A stretch of 64,000 nucleotides of DNA, taken from assembly GCA_943329075.2 (NCBI GenBank), contig CALQCM020000016.1:1-64000 (forward strand), in the 5' to 3' direction. Below, piece after piece: positions 36,263 through 44,629 of the stretch; position 1 is the first letter of the stretch; each line of letters opens with the position of its first letter. Below the pieces are notes generated by a model, which was not told the DNA's origin, did no database searches, and was given only the letters and a program-made list of their open reading frames with translations. The position numbers and the translations under genes were made by a program. This DNA is from Chitinophaga pinensis (lineage in GTDB: Bacteria > Pseudomonadota > Gammaproteobacteria > Burkholderiales > SG8-41).

Positions 36263-37237
36263 ATGAACATGCACGTCATATTTTTCACGCTATTGGCCGT
36301 CGCGATGGATGCCGCAGTTGCTGCCACGGCGCCGGCGGTGGAATATCCGGCGCGACCGGTACGCATGGTGGTGACCTTCACCGCCGGCGGCACGCCTGAT
36401 GCGATTGCGCGCATCGTCGTCGGGCAGATGGAGCGCCAGCTTGGCCAGTCCTTTGTCGTCGATAACCGCGCCGGCGCCAACGGCATCATCGGCACCGACA
36501 TCGTTGCCAAAGCCGCCCCCGACGGTTACACGCTGTTGCACGTGACCGGATCGCTGGTGATCAACCCGCGTCTCTATCGCACGCTGCCCTACGACGTGTT
36601 CCGCGATCTTGAGCCGGTCACCAATATCGTTCTCGGCGACGGCTATTTGCTGCTGGTGCACCCCTCGGTGCCGGCGCAATCGGTGATGGAACTGGTGGCG
36701 CTGGCGAAGAACAAGCCGCTATCGTACGGCACGCCGGGCATCGGCAACACCCTGCATCTGGCCACCGAGTTGTTCAACGTGCGCGCCGGCACGCAGTTGT
36801 TGCATGTGCCCTACAAGGGCGTGGCGCCCGCGCTGAATTCCCTGCTCGCGGGGGAAACCCAGGTCATCTTTATTCCGCCGACGATCGCCGTGCAGCACGT
36901 CAAGACCGGCAAGGCGCGCGCGCTCGGTTTTACCGGCAGCAAACGCTGGTCGTTCATGCCGGAGGTGCCGACCATCATGGAGGCGGGCGTGCCGGATTTT
37001 GAAATCACCGGCTCATGGCACGGTTGGCTGGCGCCGGCGAAAACGCCGCCCGCACTGATCGCACGCATCCACGCCGAGGCAAAAAAGGCCCTGCAGGTTC
37101 CGCGCGTGCGGGATTTTCTGGTGGCCGGCGGTTACGAGCCCGACGGCAGCACGCCGGAAGAATTCAGAAAATTCCTGAAAAAAGAATCGGCACGGTATGC
37201 CGAAGCGGTGCGCGCCGCCGGCATCAAACCCGAATGA
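36263..37237 (+). CDS. Bug family (TctC-like) tripartite tricarboxylate receptor
   Basis: A 324-residue periplasmic receptor with a signal peptide, then YPARPVRMVVTFTAGGTPDAI, VDNRAGANGIIGTDIV and LSYGTPGIGNTLHLATELF. It is closely similar to the Bug protein at 31957-32985, probably a duplicate with a shifted ligand. An AGGGGGCAG ribosome site precedes ATG 36263. It converges with metW; the stop codons are only a few bases apart. Confidence 0.92.
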   Translation: MNMHVIFFTLLAVAMDAAVAATAPAVEYPARPVRMVVTFTAGGTPDAIARIVVGQMERQLGQSFVVDNRAGANGIIGTDIVAKAAPDGYTLLHVTGSLVINPRLYRTLPYDVFRDLEPVTNIVLGDGYLLLVHPSVPAQSVMELVALAKNKPLSYGTPGIGNTLHLATELFNVRAGTQLLHVPYKGVAPALNSLLAGETQVIFIPPTIAVQHVKTGKARALGFTGSKRWSFMPEVPTIMEAGVPDFEITGSWHGWLAPAKTPPALIARIHAEAKKALQVPRVRDFLVAGGYEPDGSTPEEFRKFLKKESARYAEAVRAAGIKPE

Positions 37238-37241
37238 CCGT

Positions 37242-37859
37242 TCAGGTCGTTACCAGCGACGGCGCGCGTTCGAAGCGGTAGATGGCGAGGCTGCCGAGCA
37301 GGTTCGGCAGCAGGCGCACGGTGCCGCCGTCGTTGTTCATAACGATGCGCTCGAGGATGTGCACGCCGTAGGCGCTGCAGAAGCCTTCGAAATCGGTGAT
37401 CGTGCAGAGGTGGATGTTCGGCGTGTCGTACCACTCGAACGGAATGTTGTCCGACACCGGCATGTGGCCGCCCATCACATGCAGGCGGTTCTTCCAGTAG
37501 CCGAAGTTCGGGAAGGTGACGATGCCCTCGCGGCCGACACGCAGCATTTCACGCACCACGCGTTCGCTGCTGCGTACCGCCTGCAGTGTTTGCGAGAGCA
37601 CGACGTAGTCGAACGAAGCGTCGGCAAATTCGCCGAGCCGGCGTTCGATGTCGCCCTGGATGACATTGACGCCGTTTTTGACGCAGCTAAGCACGCGGTC
37701 GTCGTCAATTTCGACGCCGTAGCCGATGCTGCCGCGCTGTTCGGTGAGGTAACGCAGCAGCGAACCGTCGGCACAGCCGAGGTCGAGCACGCGCGCGTCG
37801 GGTTTGATCCAGCTGGCGATCGCCGCAAAGTCGGAACGTTGCACGCCGCTGCCTGTCAT
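37242..37859 (-). CDS. metW: MetW, methionine-biosynthesis partner protein
   Basis: A 205-residue class I methyltransferase-fold protein. The SAM-type loop [15 protein letters not shown] and the segment [49 protein letters not shown] are characteristic of MetW. It acts with MetX in homoserine acylation in many proteobacteria. Its ATG overlaps the metX stop by four bases. Confidence 0.95.
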   Translation of the reverse strand: MTGSGVQRSDFAAIASWIKPDARVLDLGCADGSLLRYLTEQRGSIGYGVEIDDDRVLSCVKNGVNVIQGDIERRLGEFADASFDYVVLSQTLQAVRSSERVVREMLRVGREGIVTFPNFGYWKNRLHVMGGHMPVSDNIPFEWYDTPNIHLCTITDFEGFCSAYGVHILERIVMNNDGGTVRLLPNLLGSLAIYRFERAPSLVTT

Positions 37860-39001
37860 GCTGCGAGCTCCTGTGCGATGCGGTCAAAGTAAGCGGCGAC
37901 CAGACGGTGGTAACGCACATCGTCGAGCAGAAAGGCGTCGTGGCCGTGCGGGGCGTCGATCTCGGCGTAACTGACCGCGCTGCGGTTGTCGAGCAGCGCT
38001 TTGACGATTTCGCGCGAGCGTTCCGGCGAGAAGCGCCAGTCGGTGGTGAATGAAACGACGAGGAAGGCCGCGGTCGCCGGTTCCAGTGCGAGGCTCAGGT
38101 TGCCGTCATATGCCGCCGCCGGGTCGAAATAATCGAGCACCTTGGTGATGCGCAGATAGGTGTTGGCGTCGAAGTAATCCGAGAATTTATTGCCCTGGTG
38201 GCGCAGGTACGACTCGATCTCGAACTCGACGTCGAATGAATAATTGAGTTTGCCGTTCTTCAGCAGGCGGCCGAACTTGCTGGCCATCTCGTCGTCGGAC
38301 AGATAGGTGATGTGGCCGACCATGCGCGCCACCCTGAGTCCGCGTGTCGGTTTGGTGTTGTGTTCGTAATAGTGCCCGCCGTGAAAATCCGGATCGGTGA
38401 TGATGGCCTGGCGTGCCACTTCATTGAAGGCGATGTTCTGCGCCGACAGGTTGGGCGCGCCGGCGATGACCAGCGCGTGGCCGACGCGCTCGGGATACTG
38501 GATCGTCCACGACAGCGCCTGCATGGCGCCGAGGCTGCCGCCCATCACCGCCGCGAAACGGTGGATGCCAAGCTGGTCGGCGAGCAGCGCCTGCGCATTG
38601 ACCCAGTCTTCGACAGTGACCACCGGGAAATCCGCGCCCCAGGGCTTGCCGGTGGCGGGATTTGGCGACAGCGGGCCGGTCGAGCCGAAGCAGCCGCCCA
38701 GATTGTTGACGCCGATGACGAAGAAGCGGTTGGTGTCGAGCGGCTTGCCGGGGCCGATCATGTTGTCCCACCAGCCGGTGTTGTCCGGCGCGTCGGCGTA
38801 GCAGCCGGCGACGTGGTGCGAGGCGTTCAGCGCGTGGCAGACCAGCACGGCGTTGGAACGCGCGGCGTTGAGCGTGCCGTACGTTTCATAGGCGAGTTCG
38901 TAGCCGGCAAACGAGCTGCCGCATTTCAGCGCGAGCGGCGCATCGAAGCGCGCTTTCTGCGGCGTTACCGCCCCGACGGAATTTTTGTTTTCAGATAGCA
39001 T
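37856..39001 (-). CDS. metX: homoserine O-acyltransferase MetX
   Basis: A 381-residue alpha/beta-hydrolase-fold acyltransferase that activates homoserine in methionine synthesis. The nucleophile elbow [12 protein letters not shown] holds the catalytic Ser. [12 protein letters not shown] is the oxyanion region and [13 protein letters not shown] supplies the His. Proteobacterial MetX with a MetW partner may use succinyl-CoA or acetyl-CoA; the sequence alone does not settle it. A terminator and SAM-II-type aptamer lie directly upstream, indicating control by SAM. Confidence 0.95.
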   Translation of the reverse strand: MLSENKNSVGAVTPQKARFDAPLALKCGSSFAGYELAYETYGTLNAARSNAVLVCHALNASHHVAGCYADAPDNTGWWDNMIGPGKPLDTNRFFVIGVNNLGGCFGSTGPLSPNPATGKPWGADFPVVTVEDWVNAQALLADQLGIHRFAAVMGGSLGAMQALSWTIQYPERVGHALVIAGAPNLSAQNIAFNEVARQAIITDPDFHGGHYYEHNTKPTRGLRVARMVGHITYLSDDEMASKFGRLLKNGKLNYSFDVEFEIESYLRHQGNKFSDYFDANTYLRITKVLDYFDPAAAYDGNLSLALEPATAAFLVVSFTTDWRFSPERSREIVKALLDNRSAVSYAEIDAPHGHDAFLLDDVRYHRLVAAYFDRIAQELAA

Positions 39002-39014
39002 AAATAACGTGCAT

Positions 39015-39048
39015 AAAAAAACCCGGTCCGCTTGCGCTAAACCGGGCT
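39015..39048 (-). terminator. intrinsic terminator in the metX leader
   Basis: On the minus strand CCCGGT (39046-39041) and ACCGGG (39027-39022) form a stem followed by seven U. The hairpin ends 14 bases before the metX ATG and lies between the SAM-II-type aptamer and the gene, so it probably acts as the expression platform. Confidence 0.8.
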
Positions 39049-39059
39049 TATTTGCTCTC

Positions 39060-39116
39060 GCCTCTCTTTAGCCGGATTTATTAGGCGCCCGCAAGCTGAA
39101 TCAAATCGGCGCACAA
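39060..39116 (-). ncRNA. SAM-II (SAM-alpha) riboswitch aptamer upstream of metX
   Basis: Minus-strand reading: GCGCC (39112-39108), GATTTGATTCAGCTTGC, GGCGC (39089-39085), then AATAAATCCGGCTAAAGAGAGG. P1 pairs GCGCC with GGCGC. The GATTT loop, GCTTGC, the AATAAA strand and the final GCTAAA match the SAM-II consensus, including the triplex-forming U and A tracts. SAM-II binds S-adenosylmethionine and typically controls metX or metA. A terminator follows. Confidence 0.85.
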
Positions 39117-39194
39117 CAGCGGAGTGAACCTTAACCCGCGGCGAAGCCGCTTGTCAAATCAACCCGGTGGCCCATCGCCGGGCACCCGCGGCCG

Positions 39195-39632
39195 TCACGC
39201 GTCGTTGCGCGACGGCGGCGTTGCGAGTGCGCGCGGGCGCCGCGGCAGATGGATTTCGCCGCGCGCGACGTGGCGGCCGAATTCGCGCATTTTGTCGAGA
39301 ATGAAGTCGCGGGTCGATTCGTCGAGCGCTGCCGCTTCTCGACGAAATCGCGCGCGCACCAGGCGATGCAGGAATTTTCCGGCTGCCACCAGCAGCGGCG
39401 TCATTGGCTGACCGGCGTATTCGTCGCCGGCATCGACCTTGTTGTGCGAAAAGCCCTGCTCACGCGACCACGTCAGCGCGCGTTCGCGGCCGCGCACGTC
39501 ATAACAGAGTTGAAAGCGCGCAAGGCCGCCGTCGCGTGCCTGCCAGGTGTAAAGATCGAAGAATTCATCCTGAAACCAGCGGCGCCGCAGGGCGGGGTTG
39601 TCCTGGCGCAAGGCAAGGATCTCGCGCAGCAT
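39195..39632 (-). CDS. conserved-looking hypothetical protein downstream of ptsI
   Basis: A 145-residue soluble, Arg-rich protein starting MLREILALRQDNPALRRRWFQDEFFDLYTW, with no signal peptide or membrane segment. It begins seven bases after the ptsI stop, so it is probably the last gene of the gshA-gshB-pts operon. The first half reads like a compact alpha/beta domain; I do not recognise a family. It ends just upstream of the metX riboswitch region. Confidence 0.6.
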   Translation of the reverse strand: MLREILALRQDNPALRRRWFQDEFFDLYTWQARDGGLARFQLCYDVRGRERALTWSREQGFSHNKVDAGDEYAGQPMTPLLVAAGKFLHRLVRARFRREAAALDESTRDFILDKMREFGRHVARGEIHLPRRPRALATPPSRNDA

Positions 39633-39639
39633 GAAAAAG

Positions 39640-41364
39640 TCAGGCGTTTAACTTGTGCAGCAGGGCGTGCAGCTTGTCGGCGTCCGTCGCCCGCAGCATG
39701 CGCGCGGCCAGCGGCATGAGTTCGCGCATATTCGATTTGAGCACCTGCTGTTTGACTTCGAGCAGGCTCGCCGGATGCATCGAGAACTGGCGCAGGCCGA
39801 GGCCGAGCAAGAGGCGCGTGAGGCGCACGTCGCCGGCCATTTCGCCGCACAGCGCGACCGGTGTTTGAGCCTTGTTGCAGGCCTTGATGACGCTGGCGAT
39901 CAGGTTGATGACGGCCGGGTGCAGCGGGTCGTAGAGATGCGAGACGGCGTCGTCGCTGCGGTCGATCGCCAGTGTGTACTGGATCAGGTCGTTGGTGCCG
40001 ATCGAGAGAAAATCGAAGCGTTTGATGAAAGTCTGTATGCCCAGCGCAGCGGCCGGGATTTCGATCATGCCGCCGACTTTGACCTCGCGGTCGAACGGGA
40101 TGTATTTGTCTTCGAGTTGCTGCCGCGCCTGCGCGATGAACGAAAGTGTCTGCGTGATTTCAGATGCGCTCATCAGCATCGGAATGAGGATGCGCAGCCT
40201 GCCGTAATGCGAGGCGCGCAGCAGGGCGCGCAACTGCGCGAGGAACATCAGCGGCTCGGACAGCGAAAGGCGGATGGCGCGCAGGCCGAGCGCCGGATTT
40301 TGCGATGTCGTCGGCGTGTCGTTGATCTGTTTGTCGGCACCCAGATCGTAGGTGCGGATGGTGACCGGCAGCCCTTCCATTTCACGCACGACGTTGCGGT
40401 AGGCCTCGAACTGTTCGTCCTCGTCGGGCAGATTGTCGCGGTTGAGAAAGAGGAATTCCGTGCGGAAGAGGCCGATGCCGGTGCCGCCGCTCTCGAGTAC
40501 GTGCTCGACGTCGCCGGGCAGCTCGATGTTAGCGTGCAGCTCGACTTCGACATTATCGAGCGTGGCCGCGCGCGTGCCGCGCAGGCGCTTCAACTTCTGC
40601 TTTTCGAGGTCCCACTGGTGCTGGCGCAGGCGGTATTCGGTGAGCGCCTGCGGATCGGGATCGACGATGATCATGCCGATGGTGCCGTCGACGATCAGCA
40701 GTTCGTTTTCGCGGATCAACTGGCGCGCCTGGTGCAGCGCGACGATCGACGGAATGGCAAGGCTGCGCGCAACGATCGCGGTGTGCGAGGTGGTGCCGCC
40801 GACGTCGGTGATGAAACTGGCAAACTGGTGCTGCTTGAACTGGATGACGTCGGCCGGCGACAGATCATGGGCGACGAGAATGAGGTTGCTTTCATTGTCG
40901 TTCGACGGCGGCGCATAACCGGGGCGGCCGAGCAGCACTTTCATCAGGCGCTCGACGACCTGGATAACGTCGGCCTTGCGTTCCTGCAGGTAGTTGTCCT
41001 CGATCTGGTCGAACTGCTCGAGCAGCGCGTCCATCTGCACCTTGAGCGCCCACTCGGCGTTGCATTTCTCGGCCTCGATGATTTCGCGCGGCGTCGATGA
41101 CAGCGTCGCGTCGGAGAGGATCATCAGATGCAGATTGAGGAAGGCGTCGAATTCCTGCGGCGCGTTGGCGGGGATCTGTGTGCGCAGTTCGCCCAGCTCG
41201 CCGCGCACCGTTTTCAGCGCGGCATCAAAGCGTGCCAGTTCACCGGCAATCTGTTCGGGCGGCACGTCGTAGTGTGCGACCTCCAGCTTGGCGTGCGATA
41301 CCAGGTGCGCGTGTCCGATGGCGATACCGCCGGACACCGGAATGCCGTGCATGGTGAAACTCAT
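39640..41364 (-). CDS. ptsI: PtsI, phosphoenolpyruvate-protein phosphotransferase (enzyme I)
   Basis: A 574-residue enzyme I that phosphorylates HPr from PEP. The active-site His lies in GGTTSHTAIVARSLAIPSIV. PEP-binding features in the C-terminal barrel are FRTEFLFLNRDNLPDEDEQ, IEIPAAALG, SIGTNDLIQYTLAIDRSDD and CGEMAGD. There is no GAF domain, so it is not the PtsP/nitrogen type. It lies after ptsH, separated by heptad repeat DNA. Confidence 0.96.
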   Translation of the reverse strand: MSFTMHGIPVSGGIAIGHAHLVSHAKLEVAHYDVPPEQIAGELARFDAALKTVRGELGELRTQIPANAPQEFDAFLNLHLMILSDATLSSTPREIIEAEKCNAEWALKVQMDALLEQFDQIEDNYLQERKADVIQVVERLMKVLLGRPGYAPPSNDNESNLILVAHDLSPADVIQFKQHQFASFITDVGGTTSHTAIVARSLAIPSIVALHQARQLIRENELLIVDGTIGMIIVDPDPQALTEYRLRQHQWDLEKQKLKRLRGTRAATLDNVEVELHANIELPGDVEHVLESGGTGIGLFRTEFLFLNRDNLPDEDEQFEAYRNVVREMEGLPVTIRTYDLGADKQINDTPTTSQNPALGLRAIRLSLSEPLMFLAQLRALLRASHYGRLRILIPMLMSASEITQTLSFIAQARQQLEDKYIPFDREVKVGGMIEIPAAALGIQTFIKRFDFLSIGTNDLIQYTLAIDRSDDAVSHLYDPLHPAVINLIASVIKACNKAQTPVALCGEMAGDVRLTRLLLGLGLRQFSMHPASLLEVKQQVLKSNMRELMPLAARMLRATDADKLHALLHKLNA

Positions 41365-41371
41365 GATCTGG

Positions 41372-41465
41372 ATCGAGGATCGAGGATCGAGGATTGAGGA
41401 TTGAGCAATCAGACTTCAGCTTTCAGAGCTGGTCCTCTCAATCCTCAATCCTCAACCCTCAATCC
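41372..41465. repeat. heptad (GGATTGA)n inverted repeat between ptsH and ptsI
   Basis: GGATCGA and GGATTGA units (about 41374-41405) face TCAATCC units (41438-41464), the same arrangement as at 12884-13023. The loop between the arms holds a second small palindrome, GCTTTCAGAGC. It fills the whole ptsH-ptsI gap. Confidence 0.85.
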
Positions 41466-41471
41466 TGCGTC

Positions 41472-41741
41472 TTATTCCCCTTCCTCGAAATAATTCGCGA
41501 TCAAGGCGGCGATGGCCTTGAGTGCAGCCGCTTCGTCGGCGCCTTCGGTTTCGATCGTGACGATTGAGCCCTTGGCGGCGGCGAGCATCATCACGCCCAT
41601 GATGCTCTTGGCGTTGACGCGCTTGCCGTTGCGCGTGAGCCAGATCGCGCTCTGGAACTGGCCGGCGAGCTGGGTCAGCTTGGCCGACGCGCGCGCGTGC
41701 AGGCCCAGCTTGTTGATGATTTCAGCTTCCTGTTGCTGCAT
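41472..41741 (-). CDS. ptsH: HPr phosphocarrier protein
   Basis: An 89-residue HPr. The phosphorylated His15 sits in KLGLHARASAKL and the regulatory Ser46 in AKSIMGVMML, both at canonical positions. It overlaps the EIIA gene by 20 bases. With PtsI and the EIIA it forms a phosphorelay lacking sugar-specific membrane components here. Confidence 0.96.
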   Translation of the reverse strand: MQQQEAEIINKLGLHARASAKLTQLAGQFQSAIWLTRNGKRVNAKSIMGVMMLAAAKGSIVTIETEGADEAAALKAIAALIANYFEEGE

Positions 41742-42138
41742 TGTGTAGTTTGAACATGGGTACGCGCATCACGCCTTCACAGCCGCCGCTCACCGCTTTG
41801 GTGACGATGGTCTGCAGGTCGCGTTCGCGATAGGTTAAGACGCGGATCAGCATCGGCAGGTTGATGCCGCAGACGGCCTCGACGCGGCCGGGCATGACGA
41901 CTTTGGAAGCAACGTTCGACGGCGAGCCGCCGTACATGTCGCTCAACACCAGCACGCCGCTGCCGCTGTCGAGTTCTTTCACCATGCTGATGGCTTGGGG
42001 CAACAGCAGCGCCGGGTCGTCCCCGGCGGAAACGCCGAGCGCCAGGGTGCGCGGCGGCACTTTGTTCAGCACGTGCGTGGCGCAGTGAATCAGGCTTTCG
42101 CCGAGATTGCCGTGCGCAATGATGAGGATGCCGATCAT
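41722..42138 (-). CDS. PTS EIIA component of the mannose/EIIA-Man family
   Basis: A 138-residue cytoplasmic EIIA-Man-type domain with phosphorylatable His9 in IGILIIAHGNLGESL and the family segment VLVLSDMYGGSPSNVA. No EIIB, EIIC or EIID gene follows, so it likely serves a regulatory phosphorelay, as in many betaproteobacteria with ptsH-ptsI-EIIA and no sugar transporter. Confidence 0.93.
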   Translation of the reverse strand: MIGILIIAHGNLGESLIHCATHVLNKVPPRTLALGVSAGDDPALLLPQAISMVKELDSGSGVLVLSDMYGGSPSNVASKVVMPGRVEAVCGINLPMLIRVLTYRERDLQTIVTKAVSGGCEGVMRVPMFKLHNAATGS

Positions 42139-42195
42139 GCCGTGTGTTGCCCGTATCGAGATGGCCGGTGGATATTCTACCGTGAACGGGGCGGC

Positions 42196-43143
42196 TCAGC
42201 CGCGGCCGAGCGCGCCTTCGAGCGCGTCGATCATCATGCCGGCGACGTTGAAGCCGGTCTGCTCTGTTATTTCCTGGAAACAGGTCGGGCTGGTGACATT
42301 GACCTCGGTCAGGTAATCGCCGATGACATCGAGCCCGACCAGCAGCAGCCCCTGTGCGTGGAGTTGCGGCGCCAGCGTTTCGGCGATTTCGCGGTCGTGC
42401 GCCGATAGCGCGCGGGCCACCCCGGTGCCGCCGGCGGCGAGATTGCCGCGGGTTTCGCCCGGCTTCGGGATGCGCGCCAGCGCGTAAGGTACCGGCTTGC
42501 CGCCGATCAGCAGCACGCGTTTGTCGCCCTCGCTGATCGCCGGAATGTAGCGTTGCGCCATGATGGTGCGGCGGCCGTAGTGCGTCAGCGTTTCAATAAT
42601 GACGTTGAGGTTGGGGTCGGCGGTGTGTACGCGAAAAACCGAGGTGCCGCCCATGCCGTCGAGCGGCTTGAGGATGATGTCGCCGTGTTCGGCGAGAAAA
42701 CCGTGGATCAGTGCGAGGTCGCGCGTGACCAGCGTCGGCGCGGTGAACTGCGGAAAGCGCGCGATGGTCATTTTTTCGTTGCAGTCGCGGATGGCGCGCG
42801 GATCGTTGAAAACACGTGCGCCCTGGGCCTGCGCCAGTTCCAGCAAGTAGGTGCTGTAGACGTATTCCATGTCGAACGGCGGGTCCTTGCGCATCAGCAC
42901 CGCGTCAAAGTCTTTCAGCGGCGTGGCTTGTGCGGTGTCGAGGCGGAACCACGCCTGGCCGTCGCCGGTGAGGTGCAGGCGTTGTGTGGCGGCGCCGACC
43001 TGGCCGTCGCGCCAGGCCAGATGTTCCTGCTGGAAGACGTGCAACTCGTGGCCGCGTTGCGCGGCTTCGCGCATCATGGCGTAGGTCGAGTCCTTGTAGA
43101 TCTTGAAGGACTCGGGCGGGTCGATGAGAAAGGCGATGCGCAT
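42196..43143 (-). CDS. gshB: glutathione synthetase
   Basis: A 315-residue ATP-grasp ligase joining gamma-glutamylcysteine and glycine. Characteristic segments: MRIAFLIDPPESFKIYKDSTYAMMREAAQRGH at the start, RKDPPFDMEYVYSTYLLE, LKPLDGMGGTSVFRV (ATP loop) and the C-terminal VNVTSPTCFQEI. It is 23 bases downstream of gshA, in the same operon. Confidence 0.97.
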   Translation of the reverse strand: MRIAFLIDPPESFKIYKDSTYAMMREAAQRGHELHVFQQEHLAWRDGQVGAATQRLHLTGDGQAWFRLDTAQATPLKDFDAVLMRKDPPFDMEYVYSTYLLELAQAQGARVFNDPRAIRDCNEKMTIARFPQFTAPTLVTRDLALIHGFLAEHGDIILKPLDGMGGTSVFRVHTADPNLNVIIETLTHYGRRTIMAQRYIPAISEGDKRVLLIGGKPVPYALARIPKPGETRGNLAAGGTGVARALSAHDREIAETLAPQLHAQGLLLVGLDVIGDYLTEVNVTSPTCFQEITEQTGFNVAGMMIDALEGALGRG

Positions 43144-43166
43144 ATATTTGAGGGGGCGGTGCTGAA

Positions 43167-44477
43167 TCAGGCGTTGCCGGCGGCGGTTTGCGGCGAGCTC
43201 GCCGGCTGCTCCGCTGTTTGTTCCAGCTCAAGTGCGGCAGCGGCCAGCGCCAGCCGCGCCAGCACGCCGTAGGCGTAAAAGCGGTTCGGCGGGCAGCCCA
43301 GATCATCGGGATTCGGCGACGAACACGGTTCGGCGAACGCCAGCGGCGAGAACTGCATGCCCGGCGCGTTAAGGTTCTGGTCCTGGCCGCGGCCGGTATT
43401 CACGCGGTAGAAGCCGCCGACGACGAAATGGTCGATCATGTAAACGACCGGTTCGGCTACGGCGCCATTCACCGATTCGAAGGTATGCACGCCTTCCTGC
43501 ACCAGCACCTCGCGCACCTCAAGGCCTTCCTTCACCACCGACATCTTGTTGCGCTGTTTGCGGTTAAGCCCGCGCACTTCGGCCGGATCTTTCACCGTCA
43601 TGATGCCCATGCCGTAGGTGCCGGCGTCGGCTTTGACGATGACGAAGGGCTCGTGTGTGATGCCGTATTCCTTGTACTTGGCGCGGATGTCGTCGAGAAT
43701 TTCCGAGACATAACCTTCGAGACATTCCTCGCCCTTCCTTTCGTGGAAGTTGATCTTGCCGCATTTTTCGAAATACGGATCGATCAGCCACGGGTCGATG
43801 TCGATGACTTTCGCAAATTCGTTCGCCACTTCGCGATAGGCGGCGAAGTGGTTCGATTTGCGGCGCATGAACCAGCCGGCATGCAGCGGCGGCAGCAGCG
43901 TTTGTTCGATGTTGCGCAGAATATCCGGCACGCCGCCGGAAAGGTCGTTGTTGAGCAGCACCACGCAGGGGTCGAAACCGTCGACCGACAGCCGGTTGCC
44001 GCTGCGCTTGAGCGGTTCGAGCGTGAGCGCACTGCCGTCGGGCAGCGCAATCTCGGTCGGCGCGGTGATTTCCGGCAGCAGGCTGCCGATGCGCACGTTC
44101 ATGCCGGCGTGACGCAGGATCGTTTGCAGCGCGGCGACGTTCTGCAGATAAAACAGGTTGCGCGTGTGGTTTTCGGGAATCAGCAGCACGCCGCGTGCGT
44201 CGGGGCAGATTTTTTCGATCGCCACCATCGCGGCTTGCACGCAGAGCGGATGGAAGTCAGGATTCAGATTGTTAAAGCCGCCGGGATACAGATTGGTATC
44301 CACCGGTGCGAGTTTGAAGCCGCTGTTGCGCAGGTCGACCGAGGCGTAGAACGGTGTTTCGCGTTCCTGCCACTGGCTGCGCAGCCAGTGTTCGATGGCC
44401 GGCATGGCAGCGAGGATCTTGCGCTCAAGATCGAGCGGCGGGCCGCTCAATGCGGTGGTAAGGCGCGGGACGGTCAT
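43167..44477 (-). CDS. gshA: glutamate-cysteine ligase, proteobacterial ATP-grasp type (TIGR02049-like)
   Basis: A 436-residue first enzyme of glutathione synthesis, of the type unrelated to E. coli GshA. ASVDLRNSGFKLAPVDTNLYPGGFNNL, IPENHTRNLFYLQN and VIVKADAGTYGMGIMTV are hallmark stretches. ATG 44477 gives the natural start; an ATG at 44492 adds five residues. It precedes gshB, so glutathione is made from one transcript with the PTS genes. Confidence 0.93.
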   Translation of the reverse strand: MTVPRLTTALSGPPLDLERKILAAMPAIEHWLRSQWQERETPFYASVDLRNSGFKLAPVDTNLYPGGFNNLNPDFHPLCVQAAMVAIEKICPDARGVLLIPENHTRNLFYLQNVAALQTILRHAGMNVRIGSLLPEITAPTEIALPDGSALTLEPLKRSGNRLSVDGFDPCVVLLNNDLSGGVPDILRNIEQTLLPPLHAGWFMRRKSNHFAAYREVANEFAKVIDIDPWLIDPYFEKCGKINFHERKGEECLEGYVSEILDDIRAKYKEYGITHEPFVIVKADAGTYGMGIMTVKDPAEVRGLNRKQRNKMSVVKEGLEVREVLVQEGVHTFESVNGAVAEPVVYMIDHFVVGGFYRVNTGRGQDQNLNAPGMQFSPLAFAEPCSSPNPDDLGCPPNRFYAYGVLARLALAAAALELEQTAEQPASSPQTAAGNA

Positions 44478-44559
44478 CGGGGCTGCCTTCAATGCGGGCG
44501 GCTATTGTAGCAAACCCGTCTGGCCTGTCCGTCCGTGCGCAGCAGCCAAAAGCGGGGCG

Positions 44560-44610
44560 AAAAAAAATGGGCGCCCGAAGGCGCCCATTGTCGGGGGAGG
44601 AGGTCCCGAC
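44560..44610 (-). terminator. intrinsic terminator after amt
   Basis: ATGGGCGCC (44567-44575) pairs with GGCGCCCAT (44580-44588) around a CGAA loop, and on the minus strand a run of eight T (44567-44560) follows. A smaller hairpin GTCGGG/CCCGAC (44590-44610) lies directly before it. A strong Rho-independent terminator for the torF-glnK-amt transcript. Confidence 0.92.
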
Positions 44611-44629
44611 AGTGCTACATGTGCATCTT

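Noticed and set aside
39655..41100. 481-residue plus-strand frame opposite ptsI
   Set aside because: Shadow of ptsI, no recognisable motif.
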